From Thermoguttaceae bacterium (GTDB lineage: Bacteria; Planctomycetota; Planctomycetia; Pirellulales; Thermoguttaceae), in assembly GCA_017407125.1 (NCBI GenBank), contig JAFQXE010000023.1, positions 124,001 through 188,000 on the forward strand: a stretch of 64,000 nucleotides of DNA, in the 5' to 3' direction. Below the pieces are notes generated by a model. The model searched no databases. It saw only the letters and a list, made by a program, of their open reading frames with translations, and had not been told where the DNA came from. The first letter of the stretch is position 1. Each line of letters opens with the position of its first letter. Of this stretch, positions 36,968 through 46,598 are shown piece by piece. The translations under genes and the position numbers were made by a program.

Positions 36968-38425
36968 ATGAAGCTTACTCGAATTTATTGCGTAATAACG
37001 CTCAGCGCAGCGTTATTATTTTGGGGCGTTTCTGCGTTTGCTCAGCAACTGACCGCCGGTCAGCAGGCCGCGCCAGCTCAGACTGCTTCTGCCGGACAGA
37101 AATACGTTCTTAAATCCGGTCGAAGAGCAGGGTCGATGGACAAAGTCAATTATCAGCAGGATATTCAAGGCAAGCTGATGATTCCATCTTCAGAAAACAG
37201 CGATAAACTTCCGCCGGGAGCTGAAAAACCCCAAAAAACAACGATCAAAGCGGCAAACGGGACGACTGTTGAAATGGACGTTTATCCCGTCAAGGCGGTA
37301 ACCAAACTTCAGTATAACGAAAGAACCATTCGAAACGGAGAAGAAGACAATTCGTTTAGCATCCAGACGATTCGGAATTACAAGTCCTTAGACGTTGAAC
37401 GGACAGTAAACGGAGAAAGCAATAAACTTTCGCTGCCAGCTGAGAAGATGACTCTCAACGTCGACGCTGAAGGCGCCAACGTGATTTTCTTCCATAAAAA
37501 GTACTGCATGAATCAGGACGAACTGGACGCCTTGGAAGTTATGGCTCCCAGTCTGGCTCTGGAAACCCTTTTGCCAACAGAACCCGTTGCGATTGGAGAC
37601 ACATGGTCAATCTCTGAAGATTCGCTTGGAGCTTTGTTACAGTTGGATTTGTTAACTCAGGCGCAAGTGGAGCAGGTTCTTACAGATGTCAAAGGATCCA
37701 CCGCTATTATCGACGTTCAAGGACTTGCAACAGGCGAAATTGACGGAGTAAAAACGGTTATTAATTTCAAATTGAAGTATTATTACAGTCTGAAGGTTAA
37801 TCGCATTATCTGGGCTGGCATGGTAACCAATGAAGAACGCCGTTCTGGTCCAATTACGCCGGATCTGGCAATTGAGACGCGAGTTCAAATGACCGTTACT
37901 CCTGTTAATCCTGCTGAAGACGCCCAATTGGCGGCTGAACAGTGGACTGATCCAACAGATGAACTGTTGCTTATCAGTTACACATCTTTAGACGGAACCT
38001 GGTCAATGTTCCACGATCGCAAATGGTGCATTTCCAAGAACGAACCCAATCAGGTCGTATTTCGGTTCATGCATCAGGGAGAATACATTGCTCAATGCGT
38101 TATTAATAAACCAAATAATCCGGAAATCACAAAAGACATGACGCTTGCCGAGTTCAGAAAAGAAGTCGAAGAAGCCGTTATGGAAGAGAACGAAAAAACG
38201 CGTTCAATCCTGGCGGCTAACGAGGAAATGTCGCCGTCAAACGTCAACGTCTTTCAGGTTGTTGCCGCCGATTCGTCAGACGGAACTCAATGGGGATACT
38301 ATATGCTCAAGGGCGATAAGGCTTCTCAGCAGCTGGTGTTCATGTTCACGTTCGATGAAACGAACGCAGAGGCTATCGGCGAAACCGATATGCAAATGAT
38401 TGGCGCTCTGGAATTTAAAAAATAA
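36968..38425 (+). CDS. Secreted protein of unknown function
   Basis: A 485-residue protein with a signal peptide (ALLFWGVSAFAQ, cleavage near 26). The mature protein is beta-rich. It contains a central EPVAIGDTWSI motif and a FKLKYYYSLKVNRIIWAG segment. The secreted protein at 48951-49784 shows a similar GDVWKVDKI motif, so the two may be distant members of one family. A C-terminal part of about 140 residues (from TWSMFHDRKW) looks like a separate domain. No catalytic motif was recognised. Confidence 0.7.
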   Translation: MKLTRIYCVITLSAALLFWGVSAFAQQLTAGQQAAPAQTASAGQKYVLKSGRRAGSMDKVNYQQDIQGKLMIPSSENSDKLPPGAEKPQKTTIKAANGTTVEMDVYPVKAVTKLQYNERTIRNGEEDNSFSIQTIRNYKSLDVERTVNGESNKLSLPAEKMTLNVDAEGANVIFFHKKYCMNQDELDALEVMAPSLALETLLPTEPVAIGDTWSISEDSLGALLQLDLLTQAQVEQVLTDVKGSTAIIDVQGLATGEIDGVKTVINFKLKYYYSLKVNRIIWAGMVTNEERRSGPITPDLAIETRVQMTVTPVNPAEDAQLAAEQWTDPTDELLLISYTSLDGTWSMFHDRKWCISKNEPNQVVFRFMHQGEYIAQCVINKPNNPEITKDMTLAEFRKEVEEAVMEENEKTRSILAANEEMSPSNVNVFQVVAADSSDGTQWGYYMLKGDKASQQLVFMFTFDETNAEAIGETDMQMIGALEFKK

Positions 38426-38434
38426 ATGAAAAAA

Positions 38435-38503
38435 GGCCGTAGGCAGTAGGCAAGAGGCAGTAGTTTCATAATCCCTGCTGCTTACAGTCTAATGCCTACA
38501 GAC
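38435..38503. repeat. Heptamer element, GTAGGCA family, two arms
   Basis: The left arm (38435-38462) has units GGCCGTA, GGCAGTA, GGCAAGA, GGCAGTA. The right arm (38476-38503) has units TGCTGCT, TACAGTC, TAATGCC, TACAGAC and ends one base before the galT ATG. The arms are imperfectly complementary. Confidence 0.75.
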
Positions 38504-38504
38504 C

Positions 38505-39554
38505 ATGTCAGAATTCCGTATTGATCCGCTTTCCCGAAAGGGTGTAATCATCGCAGGAGAACGCGCTCATCGACCGTTCAGCAATCCCTGCAGCGCTCAA
38601 ACGACGGCGTGTCCGTTTTGCAAGGGAAACGAAGAACAGACGCCTTCTGCAACGGACGTCGTCTGCTATCCGGGAACGAACGATTGGGCGCTGCGATGCG
38701 TTCCCAATCGATACCCGGCTGTTTCGCCGTGTTTGTCGTGGAGCGAACTGGAATTCCAGCTTTCTGCTGGCGCGGATTCTTTTTACAATATGACGCGTCT
38801 GGCGGCTTGCGGACGTCACGAAGTTGTTATCGAATCGCCGCGGCACGACAAACGCTGCGGCTTGCTGGGGGAAGAACAGTGGAAGCGGTTGACTCGCGTA
38901 TACGCCTTCAAAGTTCGTTCTTTTTACGAAGACCAATCGTGTCAATACGTCCAGCTGTTTAAGAATCAGGGAATCGTCGCCGGCGCGTCGTTGGAACACG
39001 TTCACAGCCAGATTATCGGGCTGCCGATGGTTCCGCCTGCGGTTCAAAACGAGCTTGCCAATCTGGAACGCTATGCCAGCCAGACGGGGCGTCTGTTTTG
39101 GACGGATATTCTCAACAAAGAACTTCAGCTGAGAAAACGCATCGTCGAAACGACGGAGAATTTCGTTGTCTTCTGTCCGTTTTTATCTCGATTTGCCGGC
39201 GAAACCTGGATTATGCCTCGTAACGCCCGCCCGGATATGGAGAACGTTTCCGATGCCGTTCTGGACGAGTTGGGCGCTTTGCTGTCTCGATTCTTGTTGC
39301 GTCTGGAAAACGCTCTGATTGCGTTTAACCGTCAATCCGCGCCTGCGAATTGCGAACAGATAACGCCGTCGTACAATATCGTCTATCGAACCGCACCGAG
39401 AATTGGCGGTCGAATTCCAGAGTTGTTCTGCTGGCGAATTGAGATTATCCCGCGAATCAACGCCATTGCCGGATTTGAACTCGGAACGGGATACACGATC
39501 AACGTTTTACCGCCGGAAGAATTACGAGACAGATTGTTAAATAGCAAATCTTGA
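38505..39554 (+). CDS. galT: Galactose-1-phosphate uridylyltransferase
   Basis: A 349-residue HIT-fold enzyme of the Leloir pathway that exchanges UMP between UDP-glucose and galactose-1-phosphate. A CPFC zinc pair (Cys36, Cys39), the histidine triad HVHSQ (165-169) with catalytic His167, and the C-terminal CWRIEIIPRINAIAGFELGT segment are all present. The length is normal. The start abuts a heptamer repeat, leaving no Shine-Dalgarno. No galK or galE is nearby, so it may also serve other sugar-phosphate uridylylation. Confidence 0.93.
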   Translation: MSEFRIDPLSRKGVIIAGERAHRPFSNPCSAQTTACPFCKGNEEQTPSATDVVCYPGTNDWALRCVPNRYPAVSPCLSWSELEFQLSAGADSFYNMTRLAACGRHEVVIESPRHDKRCGLLGEEQWKRLTRVYAFKVRSFYEDQSCQYVQLFKNQGIVAGASLEHVHSQIIGLPMVPPAVQNELANLERYASQTGRLFWTDILNKELQLRKRIVETTENFVVFCPFLSRFAGETWIMPRNARPDMENVSDAVLDELGALLSRFLLRLENALIAFNRQSAPANCEQITPSYNIVYRTAPRIGGRIPELFCWRIEIIPRINAIAGFELGTGYTINVLPPEELRDRLLNSKS

Positions 39555-39867
39555 GAAAATAGCAAAGAACGCCGCAATCGTTTAGGCGATAGTCGTTTGA
39601 TCATCTGAACGTCAGACATTTGATTCGCTTTAACTCTTTGGCTCCGTCTTATGTAAATCTATTGTAAATATAATACTTTTCGATTGTTTTTTCTTGTCTT
39701 TTTTTGAAAACTTCCCGATAAAACAAATACGCAGCAGAGTAGTTTTTTCTTAAACGACTGCTCTGAGCTGGACATGGAAGCAAAATCATTCCTCCTGTAC
39801 CGCCGGGTTTGGTTGTCAAATGCGCGAAACGGGAGAGAAAAACATTTTTCTTCGCAAAGGAAATAAA
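39555..39867. other. Intergenic region upstream of the FadL-like gene
   Basis: About 310 bp. It contains a TATAAT near 39670 and an imperfect hairpin CAGAGTAG...CTGCTCTG around 39735-39770. A possible leader of the outer-membrane gene; no coding potential seen. Confidence 0.45.
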
Positions 39868-41088
39868 ATGAGAAGGATCGCATTTTTATTTATCGTAGTT
39901 GGACTTGCTATTTCGTTGTCAACGCCGTCGTTTGGTCAAGGGATTTTTATGCGCGGCGTTGGGGCTATAAACGAATCCTTTGGCGGAACCGCCGTCGGCG
40001 CGCCGCTTGATTCCATGGGCGCTCTTACCTGGAACCCGGCAACTATTTCCGCTCTTCCGCAAAGCGAAATGGGATTCTCCGCCGCGATGATTCTTCCGAA
40101 TATGAAAGTTACGACTCCATACGGAGAAGTCAACGGTCAGCCGGGCGTTGCAGTTGCGCCGAACTTCGGCATTGTTTCAAAGAACCCGTGCTCTCGCTGG
40201 ACGTTTGGTTTGGGTCTGTCGACGTTGGGCGGCGCGAAAGCGGCGTACCCGTCTCTGAAGCAAATTGCCGGGCCGGATCCGACCATTGCCGCATTAGGAA
40301 CGCTCAATGCAGATATTATGATGCTGCAATTCGCTCCGACCGCTTCGTATCAGTTAACCGAAAAGCTGAGCGTTGGTTTTGCTCCCACGCTGACAATGGC
40401 TCAGATTCTGTGCGACCCGCTCTATATTTCCATTCCGCCAGATGGAGCTGTCAGGATGCCATTTCCCAGCGGAACGTCGTCTCGTTACATGTTCGGCGGC
40501 GGATTCCAGTTCGGTCTGTTTTACAACACCCAGTGCAACTGGGCGTTTGGGTTCAGCTACAAGTCTCCTCAGTGGATGGAACCGTTCCGTTTTCAGACTG
40601 AAGAAACTGACGCTGCAACTGGAGAAGTTTATTCATACGTCCGAAAACTGCATATTACCGTTCCGCAGATTATCAGTTTCGGAGCGTCTTACTACGGATT
40701 CCAGAATACGCTTCTGGCGGCGGACTTGCGATACTACATTTACGATGGCTGCGGCGACGTCAAACTGCTCGGCTGGCACAACACATTCAGCCTGCATTTG
40801 GGAGCGCAAAGAATCATCAACGAACGACTTACGGCTCGAATGGGATACGTTTACAACGACAACCCGATTCCAGACTCCTATGCGTACCGCAACCTTGCCA
40901 GCCCGATTTGCCATCAGCACATGCTGTATTTCGGCGGATCAATCAAGCTGACTGAGCAGATCGAAGCGACGCTCTGTTACGGACACACGTTCAGAAACTC
41001 GCTCAACGGCGAAACCCCGATTGGAACTCCCATTTCCGTATCCACCGCCGCCGACATGCTGGCTCTGAGCATGAGAGTTCTGTTCTAA
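39868..41088 (+). CDS. FadL/OmpP1-type outer-membrane channel
   Basis: A 406-residue protein with a signal peptide (MRRIAFLFIVVGLAISLSTP) and a beta-barrel pattern. The FadL hallmark of a small plug with an NP-type motif is visible in ALTWNPATISALP, followed by MGFSAAMILPNMKV. The barrel strands end in LALSMRVLF with a C-terminal Phe. FadL homologues import hydrophobic compounds such as fatty acids across the outer membrane. The ATG at 39868 has AAGGA seven nt upstream, so the longer frame from 39820 is rejected. It implies a Gram-negative type outer membrane. Confidence 0.85.
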   Translation: MRRIAFLFIVVGLAISLSTPSFGQGIFMRGVGAINESFGGTAVGAPLDSMGALTWNPATISALPQSEMGFSAAMILPNMKVTTPYGEVNGQPGVAVAPNFGIVSKNPCSRWTFGLGLSTLGGAKAAYPSLKQIAGPDPTIAALGTLNADIMMLQFAPTASYQLTEKLSVGFAPTLTMAQILCDPLYISIPPDGAVRMPFPSGTSSRYMFGGGFQFGLFYNTQCNWAFGFSYKSPQWMEPFRFQTEETDAATGEVYSYVRKLHITVPQIISFGASYYGFQNTLLAADLRYYIYDGCGDVKLLGWHNTFSLHLGAQRIINERLTARMGYVYNDNPIPDSYAYRNLASPICHQHMLYFGGSIKLTEQIEATLCYGHTFRNSLNGETPIGTPISVSTAADMLALSMRVLF

Positions 41089-41119
41089 TCAACAAAAGAT
41101 TCGTCAAATTTGTAACATC

Positions 41120-41155
41120 GCGAGAGGGAAGCGTCTGCAGAACTCTCGCTTTTTT
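41120..41155 (+). terminator. Terminator of the FadL-like gene
   Basis: GCGAGAG (41120-41126) pairs with CTCTCGC (41143-41149), followed by TTTTTT. Confidence 0.8.
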
Positions 41156-41156
41156 A

Positions 41157-41600
41157 TTTGACGCGGGGGATTCTGGGAGCGCTCATATATTTCCGGCAAT
41201 TGCACATGGTTAAGTCCGGTTCGCGGGCGTATCGCCCGCCAAAGGAATCTCACGCAAAGTCCGCGAAGTTCGCAAAGAATCAATTACTAATACGCTTGCG
41301 GCGGAAGCCTCCGAAAATCTTCTGAACGTGCATGGCGATTTGTCCCGAGGGTTCGCGGACATACTGTCCGCCAAAGAAATTAAGCCGCAAAGAACGCATA
41401 GAACGCAATGTAATGAAAGGCGGTAACGGAGAGAGCGAAGCGAACGAAGTTACGCTTCCTATAGAACCGCGTAGCGGTTCAATGTTTCAGAAAAACGATT
41501 AAGGACGCCCGCCAAAGAATTTAACCACAAAGAACACATAGAACACAAAGAACACAAAGAACACAAAGTAAATTAGGCGAGCCGGGAACGTCAGTTCCCG
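41157..41600. repeat. Cluster of small hairpin and periodic repeats, first half
   Basis: No gene. It contains GCGGGCG-TAT-CGCCCGC (41223-41239) and GCGGACA-TAC-TGTCCGC (41355-41371), which share flanks GGTTC and CAAAG; a GGCGGTAA...GTTACGC element (41420-41456) related to 48785-48923; ACCGC-GTA-GCGGT (41466-41478); GAACACAAA units repeated with a 9-nt period (about 41525-41570); and CCGGGAAC-GTCA-GTTCCCGG (41582-41601). Confidence 0.75.
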
Positions 41601-41608
41601 GGCTTAGA

Positions 41609-41654
41609 ACCGCGTAGCGGTTCAATGTTTCTAGCCGTGGGTTTTAACCCACGG
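41609..41654. repeat. Composite double-hairpin repeat, copy 1
   Basis: ACCGC-GTA-GCGGT (41609-41621) and CCGTGGGTT-TT-AACCCACGG (41635-41654), 13 bp apart. A second copy with identical spacing lies at 60639-60684. Confidence 0.8.
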
Positions 41655-41692
41655 ATCAAAGAACATACATAAAAGAACATCGACAAATACCC

Positions 41693-41739
41693 TTTTTCTT
41701 CCTCCCCCTCACGCCAAGCGTGAGGGGGAGGAAGAAAAA
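41693..41739. repeat. Perfect 22-bp inverted repeat with 3-nt loop
   Basis: The left arm 41693-41714 (pyrimidine-rich, ending CCCCCTCACGC) is exactly complementary to 41718-41739, with the loop CAA. It could fold as a very stable hairpin in RNA or a cruciform in DNA. Confidence 0.85.
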
Positions 41740-41773
41740 GAGACTGACTCGATTTGGAGTAGGATATCTCCGT

Positions 41774-41821
41774 CCGTGGGTTGAAGCCCACGGTTACAAG
41801 GGTTGCGTCCTTTCAGGACGC
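41774..41821. repeat. Double-hairpin repeat
   Basis: CCGTGGG-6-CCCACGG (41774-41793) followed by GCGTCC-5-GGACGC (41805-41821), related to the composite hairpins nearby. The remaining bases up to the ankyrin gene at 41978 are AT-rich without further structure seen. Confidence 0.7.
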
Positions 41822-41977
41822 GATCCCGCTTCTCGTCATATTAATTTTTACCGGAAATTTTTGTGTGCTCCCCATCTGTATTATTTATTGCTCCCCTATT
41901 CACATTTTTCTTTTTTGTGTTACAATAGTAACAGTTTCGAGATTTTTAATATATAATTATTATTTCCAATTGTACCT

Positions 41978-44692
41978 ATGACAAATAATAAATTTAATGA
42001 TCAGTCTTTGATGAGTCAAGTTGAAAAAATCTTTGGCAAAGAGGACGTTGAACGCTTTGAACAGATGTTTCAAACAGGCGATTTTGACTTCGCGTACATT
42101 TCAAGTACGTTCTATAGCGGCGGAAACGTCTTGTTTTACGCCGCAATGACCGGTTCTCTGGAACGCGTCAAGCAGCTTCTGGATCTCGGCGCTGATATTA
42201 ACGTCAAAAACGATAACGGAGCGACCGTTTTGTTCCGCGCCGCTCAAAGCGGAAACCTGGAACTGGTTCAATGGCTTGTCGATCATGGTTTGGACGTAAA
42301 TGCAAAAGATCGTTGGAGAGGGACTGTTTTGCATTACGCCGCTAAGAGCGGAAATCTGGAGATTATTCAATGGCTTGTCGAGCAGGGTTTGGACGTCAAT
42401 GCAAAAGATAGATCAAGACGCACCGTCTTGCATTATGCCGCTGAGATTGGAAACCTGGATCTGGTTCAATGGCTTGTTAAACAGGGTTTGGACGTCAATG
42501 CAAAAGACAATACGAAACAGAACGCTTTGCATCATGCTGCCGAAAACGATAATGCGGAAGTAGTTCGATGGCTTGTTGAACAGGGAATGGACGTCAACGA
42601 AAATGACCAGTTCCGAAAAACTGTATTGAATTGGGCTGCTGAAAAAGGCAATCTTGAACTGGTGAAGTGGCTCGTCGAACGTGGCTCTGATATAAATGTT
42701 ATAAGCCAATTTGGAGATGACGTCCTGGATAGCGCTGCTGAGAGTGGAAATCTTCAGTTGGTGCAATGGCTTGTTGAACAGGGTTTGAACGTCAATGCCA
42801 AAAACGACTTTAGACAGTCAGTCCTTGATTCTGCCGCTGGCAGCGGGAATCTGGAACTTGTGCAGTGGCTTGTCGAACAGGGCGCAAATCTCAAAGCGCA
42901 AGATAAATGCGGACAGTCTGTCTTGCATTTTGCCGTTCTAAGCGGAAATCTGGAACTGGTTCAATGGCTCGTTGAGCAGGGAATCAACGTTGATGTAACA
43001 GACAATTTTGGATATACCGTCTTGTCGGAAGCCCTTTCATCAGGAAACCTGGAACTGGTTCAATGGCTTGTAAAGCAGGGATTGGACGTCAACGAAAAAG
43101 ACAGTCGTGGAACATACTCCTGCTTCAATGCTTGGAATGACAATTGGGAACTGTTTCAATGGCTCCTGGATCAGGGATTGGATATCAACGCAAAAGACGA
43201 TTATGGAAGAAACGTCTTGTATTATGCTATCGATAAAAATGATCTGAAACTGGTTCAGCAATTTGTTGAGCAAGGCGTTGATATTAACACAGAAGACAAC
43301 GACGGTTGTACAGTGTTGCATTATGCCGCAGAAAACGGCGATTTGAAACTGGTTCGATGGCTTTTTGAACAGGGGTTGGACATTAATGCAATCGACAACG
43401 ATGGAAATACCGTCTTGCATTATGCCGCCAAACGCGGCAATGCGGAACTGATTCGGTGGCTCGTTGAGCGCGGATTGGACGTCAATGCCAAAAACAATAA
43501 AGGACAAACGCCATTGTTTAACGCTGCTGATGACGGTAATTTGGAGCTGGTTCAATGGCTGGTCAAACAGGGCGCCGATCTGTTCGTAAAAGACAAAGAT
43601 GGAGAAACGGTTTTATTTGCAGCCGTCAGGAGCTGTTTTCTGGAACTGGTTCAATGGTTTATTGAACAGGGACTTGACGTCAACGCAAAAAACGTCGACG
43701 GGGAGACTGTTTTGTTTTGCGCCGCTTTATACAAAGATGTCGATATGCTTCAGCGTCTTGTTGAACTGGGCGCAAACGTTAACGAAAGGGACAATAAGGG
43801 ACAAACGGTTTTGCATACCGCCTTATACTGGAACTCAAATCTGGAACTGATCCAATGGCTCGTTAAACAGGGTTTAGACGTTAATGCGAAAGATTTCGAT
43901 GGAACAACCGCTCTGTTTTATGCGGTCGAAAGCAACGATTTGGATACCGCTCAATGGTTGGTTGAACAGGGCGCAGACGTCAACGCAAAAGACCGTAGAG
44001 ACGAAACTCTTTTGCATGTCGCCGCGGGACAGGGTAATTTGAAAATGGTTCAATGGCTCGTCGAACGCGGATTGGACGTTAAGGCAAAAGACAATAATGG
44101 CAATACGCCTTTTCATGAAGCCGCCCTATACGGAAACCTGGAGTTTGTTCAATGGTTTATTGAGCATGGTTCAGATCTCAATGAGAAAAACAGCTATGGA
44201 TCTACAGTCTTGCATGCCGCCGCTCGCAGCGGCAATCTGGAATTGGTTCAGTGGCTTGTCGAGCAGGGATTGGACGTTAAGGCAAAAGACAATAACGGCA
44301 ATACGCCTTTTCATGAAGCCGCCGAATATTACGCTGTCTCAAGCGACGGCTCGGAGTTTCTCCTGTGGCTCATTGAACAGGGATTAGACGTCAATGTTAA
44401 AGATAATTTCGGACAGACGCCATTATTTTATGTTGTCGAATTCGGCAGTTTAGAACAGATTCAATGGTTAATCAAACAGGGCGCGGATATTCACATAAAA
44501 GACAACAACGGAGAAACCGTTTTATTCGAAGCTACCTGGTGCAATTCTCTGAAAACCGTTCAATGGCTTGCCGAACAGGGCTTGGACGTCAACGCCAAAA
44601 ACAACGAAGGAAAGACGCCTTTCGATATCGCTAAAGAAAACTGCTTTGAGAATATAGCTCAGTGGCTCAAAGAACGCGGCGCAAAAGAGTAA
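41978..44692 (+). CDS. Long ankyrin-repeat protein
   Basis: A 904-residue protein composed of about 26 ankyrin repeats of 33 residues with a short N-terminal cap and no signal peptide. The consensus is roughly GNLELVQWLVEQGLDVNAKD followed by NGxTVLHYAA. Repeats are unusually uniform, and one block (KAKDNNGNTPFHEAA) occurs twice, indicating recent internal duplication. One unit (around SCFNAWNDNWELFQW) is degenerate. Ankyrin arrays are protein-binding scaffolds, and long ones are common in bacteria that live with eukaryotes, although here that is only an inference. The gene has a weak ribosome-binding region and sits next to the repeat cluster. Confidence 0.93.
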   Translation: MTNNKFNDQSLMSQVEKIFGKEDVERFEQMFQTGDFDFAYISSTFYSGGNVLFYAAMTGSLERVKQLLDLGADINVKNDNGATVLFRAAQSGNLELVQWLVDHGLDVNAKDRWRGTVLHYAAKSGNLEIIQWLVEQGLDVNAKDRSRRTVLHYAAEIGNLDLVQWLVKQGLDVNAKDNTKQNALHHAAENDNAEVVRWLVEQGMDVNENDQFRKTVLNWAAEKGNLELVKWLVERGSDINVISQFGDDVLDSAAESGNLQLVQWLVEQGLNVNAKNDFRQSVLDSAAGSGNLELVQWLVEQGANLKAQDKCGQSVLHFAVLSGNLELVQWLVEQGINVDVTDNFGYTVLSEALSSGNLELVQWLVKQGLDVNEKDSRGTYSCFNAWNDNWELFQWLLDQGLDINAKDDYGRNVLYYAIDKNDLKLVQQFVEQGVDINTEDNDGCTVLHYAAENGDLKLVRWLFEQGLDINAIDNDGNTVLHYAAKRGNAELIRWLVERGLDVNAKNNKGQTPLFNAADDGNLELVQWLVKQGADLFVKDKDGETVLFAAVRSCFLELVQWFIEQGLDVNAKNVDGETVLFCAALYKDVDMLQRLVELGANVNERDNKGQTVLHTALYWNSNLELIQWLVKQGLDVNAKDFDGTTALFYAVESNDLDTAQWLVEQGADVNAKDRRDETLLHVAAGQGNLKMVQWLVERGLDVKAKDNNGNTPFHEAALYGNLEFVQWFIEHGSDLNEKNSYGSTVLHAAARSGNLELVQWLVEQGLDVKAKDNNGNTPFHEAAEYYAVSSDGSEFLLWLIEQGLDVNVKDNFGQTPLFYVVEFGSLEQIQWLIKQGADIHIKDNNGETVLFEATWCNSLKTVQWLAEQGLDVNAKNNEGKTPFDIAKENCFENIAQWLKERGAKE

Positions 44693-44762
44693 AGCGATAA
44701 TCGGATTGGCAGCGGCGCCTCGCCGCCCGACCCCCCTCGTATTTTCTCCTATTGGAATTATA

Positions 44763-46598
44763 ATGGGAGATATGAGTTGTTGTTCTAAATATAGTTTTGA
44801 CGTTTTGGTCGTGGGCGGCGGACATGCTGGTATAGAAGCCGCCTGCGCCGCCGCTCGAATTGGCGCGAAAACCGCGCTGTTGACCGGGAATCTCGATACA
44901 ATCGGGATGATGAGCTGCAACCCGGCGATTGGGGGCGTCGGAAAAGGGCAGATCGTTCGCGAAGTGGACGCTCTGGGCGGCGTCATGGGACGGCTTATCG
45001 ACCAGACCGGGATTCAGTTCAGAATGCTCAACCGGAGCAAAGGTCCTGCCATGCAGGGGCCGCGCGCTCAGGCGGACAAAGCCCTCTATCGGAACGAAGC
45101 CAAATATTTCTGCGAACAGCAGCCGAACCTGTCGCTGCGTCAGGAACAGGTTGTCGGGCTGATAACTCAAACGGAAAACGGAAAGCGGGTCGTTCGCGGC
45201 GTTACAACTCAAACCGGGTCTGAATATTACGCGCCTGCCGTCGTGCTGTGTTCCGGGACGTTTCTGCAGGGCGTTTTGCATTACGGACCCACTCAAATTC
45301 CCGGCGGACGCTGCGCCGAAGCCCCGTCTGTCGGTCTGAGCCAATCTTTAATAGAAAACGGTATCGAACTCAAACGGTTCAAGACGGGAACGCCCGCCAG
45401 AATCAACGCTCGTTCGGTCGATTACTCTAAACTGATTGAGCACGCCGGCGACCCTGTCCCGGAGCCGTTTTCGTTCATGACAAATTCCATCGACGTTGAG
45501 CAGATTCCCTGCTGGATGGCTCACACGAACGCGACGGTTCATAAAATCATTACGGACAACCTCGATAAAGCCCCGATGTACACCGGGCAGATTACGTCTA
45601 CGGGTCCGCGGTACTGCCCGTCGATTGAAACGAAAGTCGTCCGGTTTGCCGACAAGGACGCTCATCAGATTTTTCTGGAACCGGAAGGACGCCGCACGAA
45701 CGAGATGTACGTCAACGGTCTTTCGACCAGTTTGCCGCCATACCTTCAGGACGCCATAATTCACGCCATTGTCGGGCTGGAAGAGGCGGAAATTATTCGT
45801 TACGCCTACGCGATTGAATACGACTACGCCCCGTCGCTGGGTCAGATTCGCCTGACGCTGGAAACGACGGCGGTTGACGGTTTGTACCTGGCGGGACAGC
45901 TCAACGGCACAACCGGTTACGAGGAAGCGGCGGCGCAAGGACTGGTTGCCGGAGCGAACGCCGCGCTGAAAGTCGCCGGGCGGGAACCGCTCAAACTGAC
46001 TCGGGAACAGGCGTACATCGGCGTCATGATAGACGACCTGGTAACTCGCGGCGCGGACGAGCCGTATCGAATGTTCACCTCCCGGGCGGAATGTCGGCTT
46101 CGACTCCGGGGCGACAACGCCGACCGGCGCCTGACGCCTGTCGCGCGTTCTTGCGGACTGATCGACGACGACCGCTGGCAGGCGTTTGAAGAGAAAATCG
46201 CCTGTCTGGAATCGACCATGCAGTTCCTGCAATCGACCCGATACGAGGGCATGTCCGTTTGGGAACATCTCCGCCGACCGGGTACGACGTGGGAATCGCT
46301 GACGGAAAAATACGAGCAGCTTCGACCCGTCCCGTACCGCGTTGAAGAACAGATACTCAACGACGCCAAGTATTCCGGCTACTTGAAACAGGAAGACGAG
46401 TTCAACGCCCGACAGGGCAGAATCGGACGCCGCCGCATTCCCGCCGACATCGACTATTTCGCGATAAAACACCTCCGCATGGAAGCGAAAGAGGCATTGA
46501 GCAAGATTCGCCCGGAAACGATCGAACAGGCGTCGCGAATCGGAGCCATCACCCCTGCCGACATCGCGGTTTTGACGATATATTTAGGCAATAATTAG
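44763..46598 (+). CDS. mnmG: tRNA uridine-5-carboxymethylaminomethyl(34) synthesis enzyme MnmG
   Basis: A 611-residue FAD enzyme that with MnmE modifies the wobble uridine of tRNAs. The dinucleotide-binding start DVLVVGGGHAGIEAA and the signatures CNPAIGGVGKG, GPAMQGPRAQADK, GTFLQGVLHYG and AGQLNGTTGYEEAAAQGL are diagnostic. The ATG at 44763 puts the GxGxxG motif at the usual distance; the frame open from 44706 would add an atypical extension. No mnmE is nearby. Its TAG stop (46596-46598) is part of the first unit of a heptamer array. Confidence 0.95.
   Translation: MGDMSCCSKYSFDVLVVGGGHAGIEAACAAARIGAKTALLTGNLDTIGMMSCNPAIGGVGKGQIVREVDALGGVMGRLIDQTGIQFRMLNRSKGPAMQGPRAQADKALYRNEAKYFCEQQPNLSLRQEQVVGLITQTENGKRVVRGVTTQTGSEYYAPAVVLCSGTFLQGVLHYGPTQIPGGRCAEAPSVGLSQSLIENGIELKRFKTGTPARINARSVDYSKLIEHAGDPVPEPFSFMTNSIDVEQIPCWMAHTNATVHKIITDNLDKAPMYTGQITSTGPRYCPSIETKVVRFADKDAHQIFLEPEGRRTNEMYVNGLSTSLPPYLQDAIIHAIVGLEEAEIIRYAYAIEYDYAPSLGQIRLTLETTAVDGLYLAGQLNGTTGYEEAAAQGLVAGANAALKVAGREPLKLTREQAYIGVMIDDLVTRGADEPYRMFTSRAECRLRLRGDNADRRLTPVARSCGLIDDDRWQAFEEKIACLESTMQFLQSTRYEGMSVWEHLRRPGTTWESLTEKYEQLRPVPYRVEEQILNDAKYSGYLKQEDEFNARQGRIGRRRIPADIDYFAIKHLRMEAKEALSKIRPETIEQASRIGAITPADIAVLTIYLGNN

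Noticed and set aside
39820..41088. Longer FadL-like frame from 39820
   Set aside because: The ATG at 39868 has AAGGA at proper distance and begins a signal peptide.
45348..46472. 374-codon minus-strand frame
   Set aside because: Antisense shadow of mnmG.
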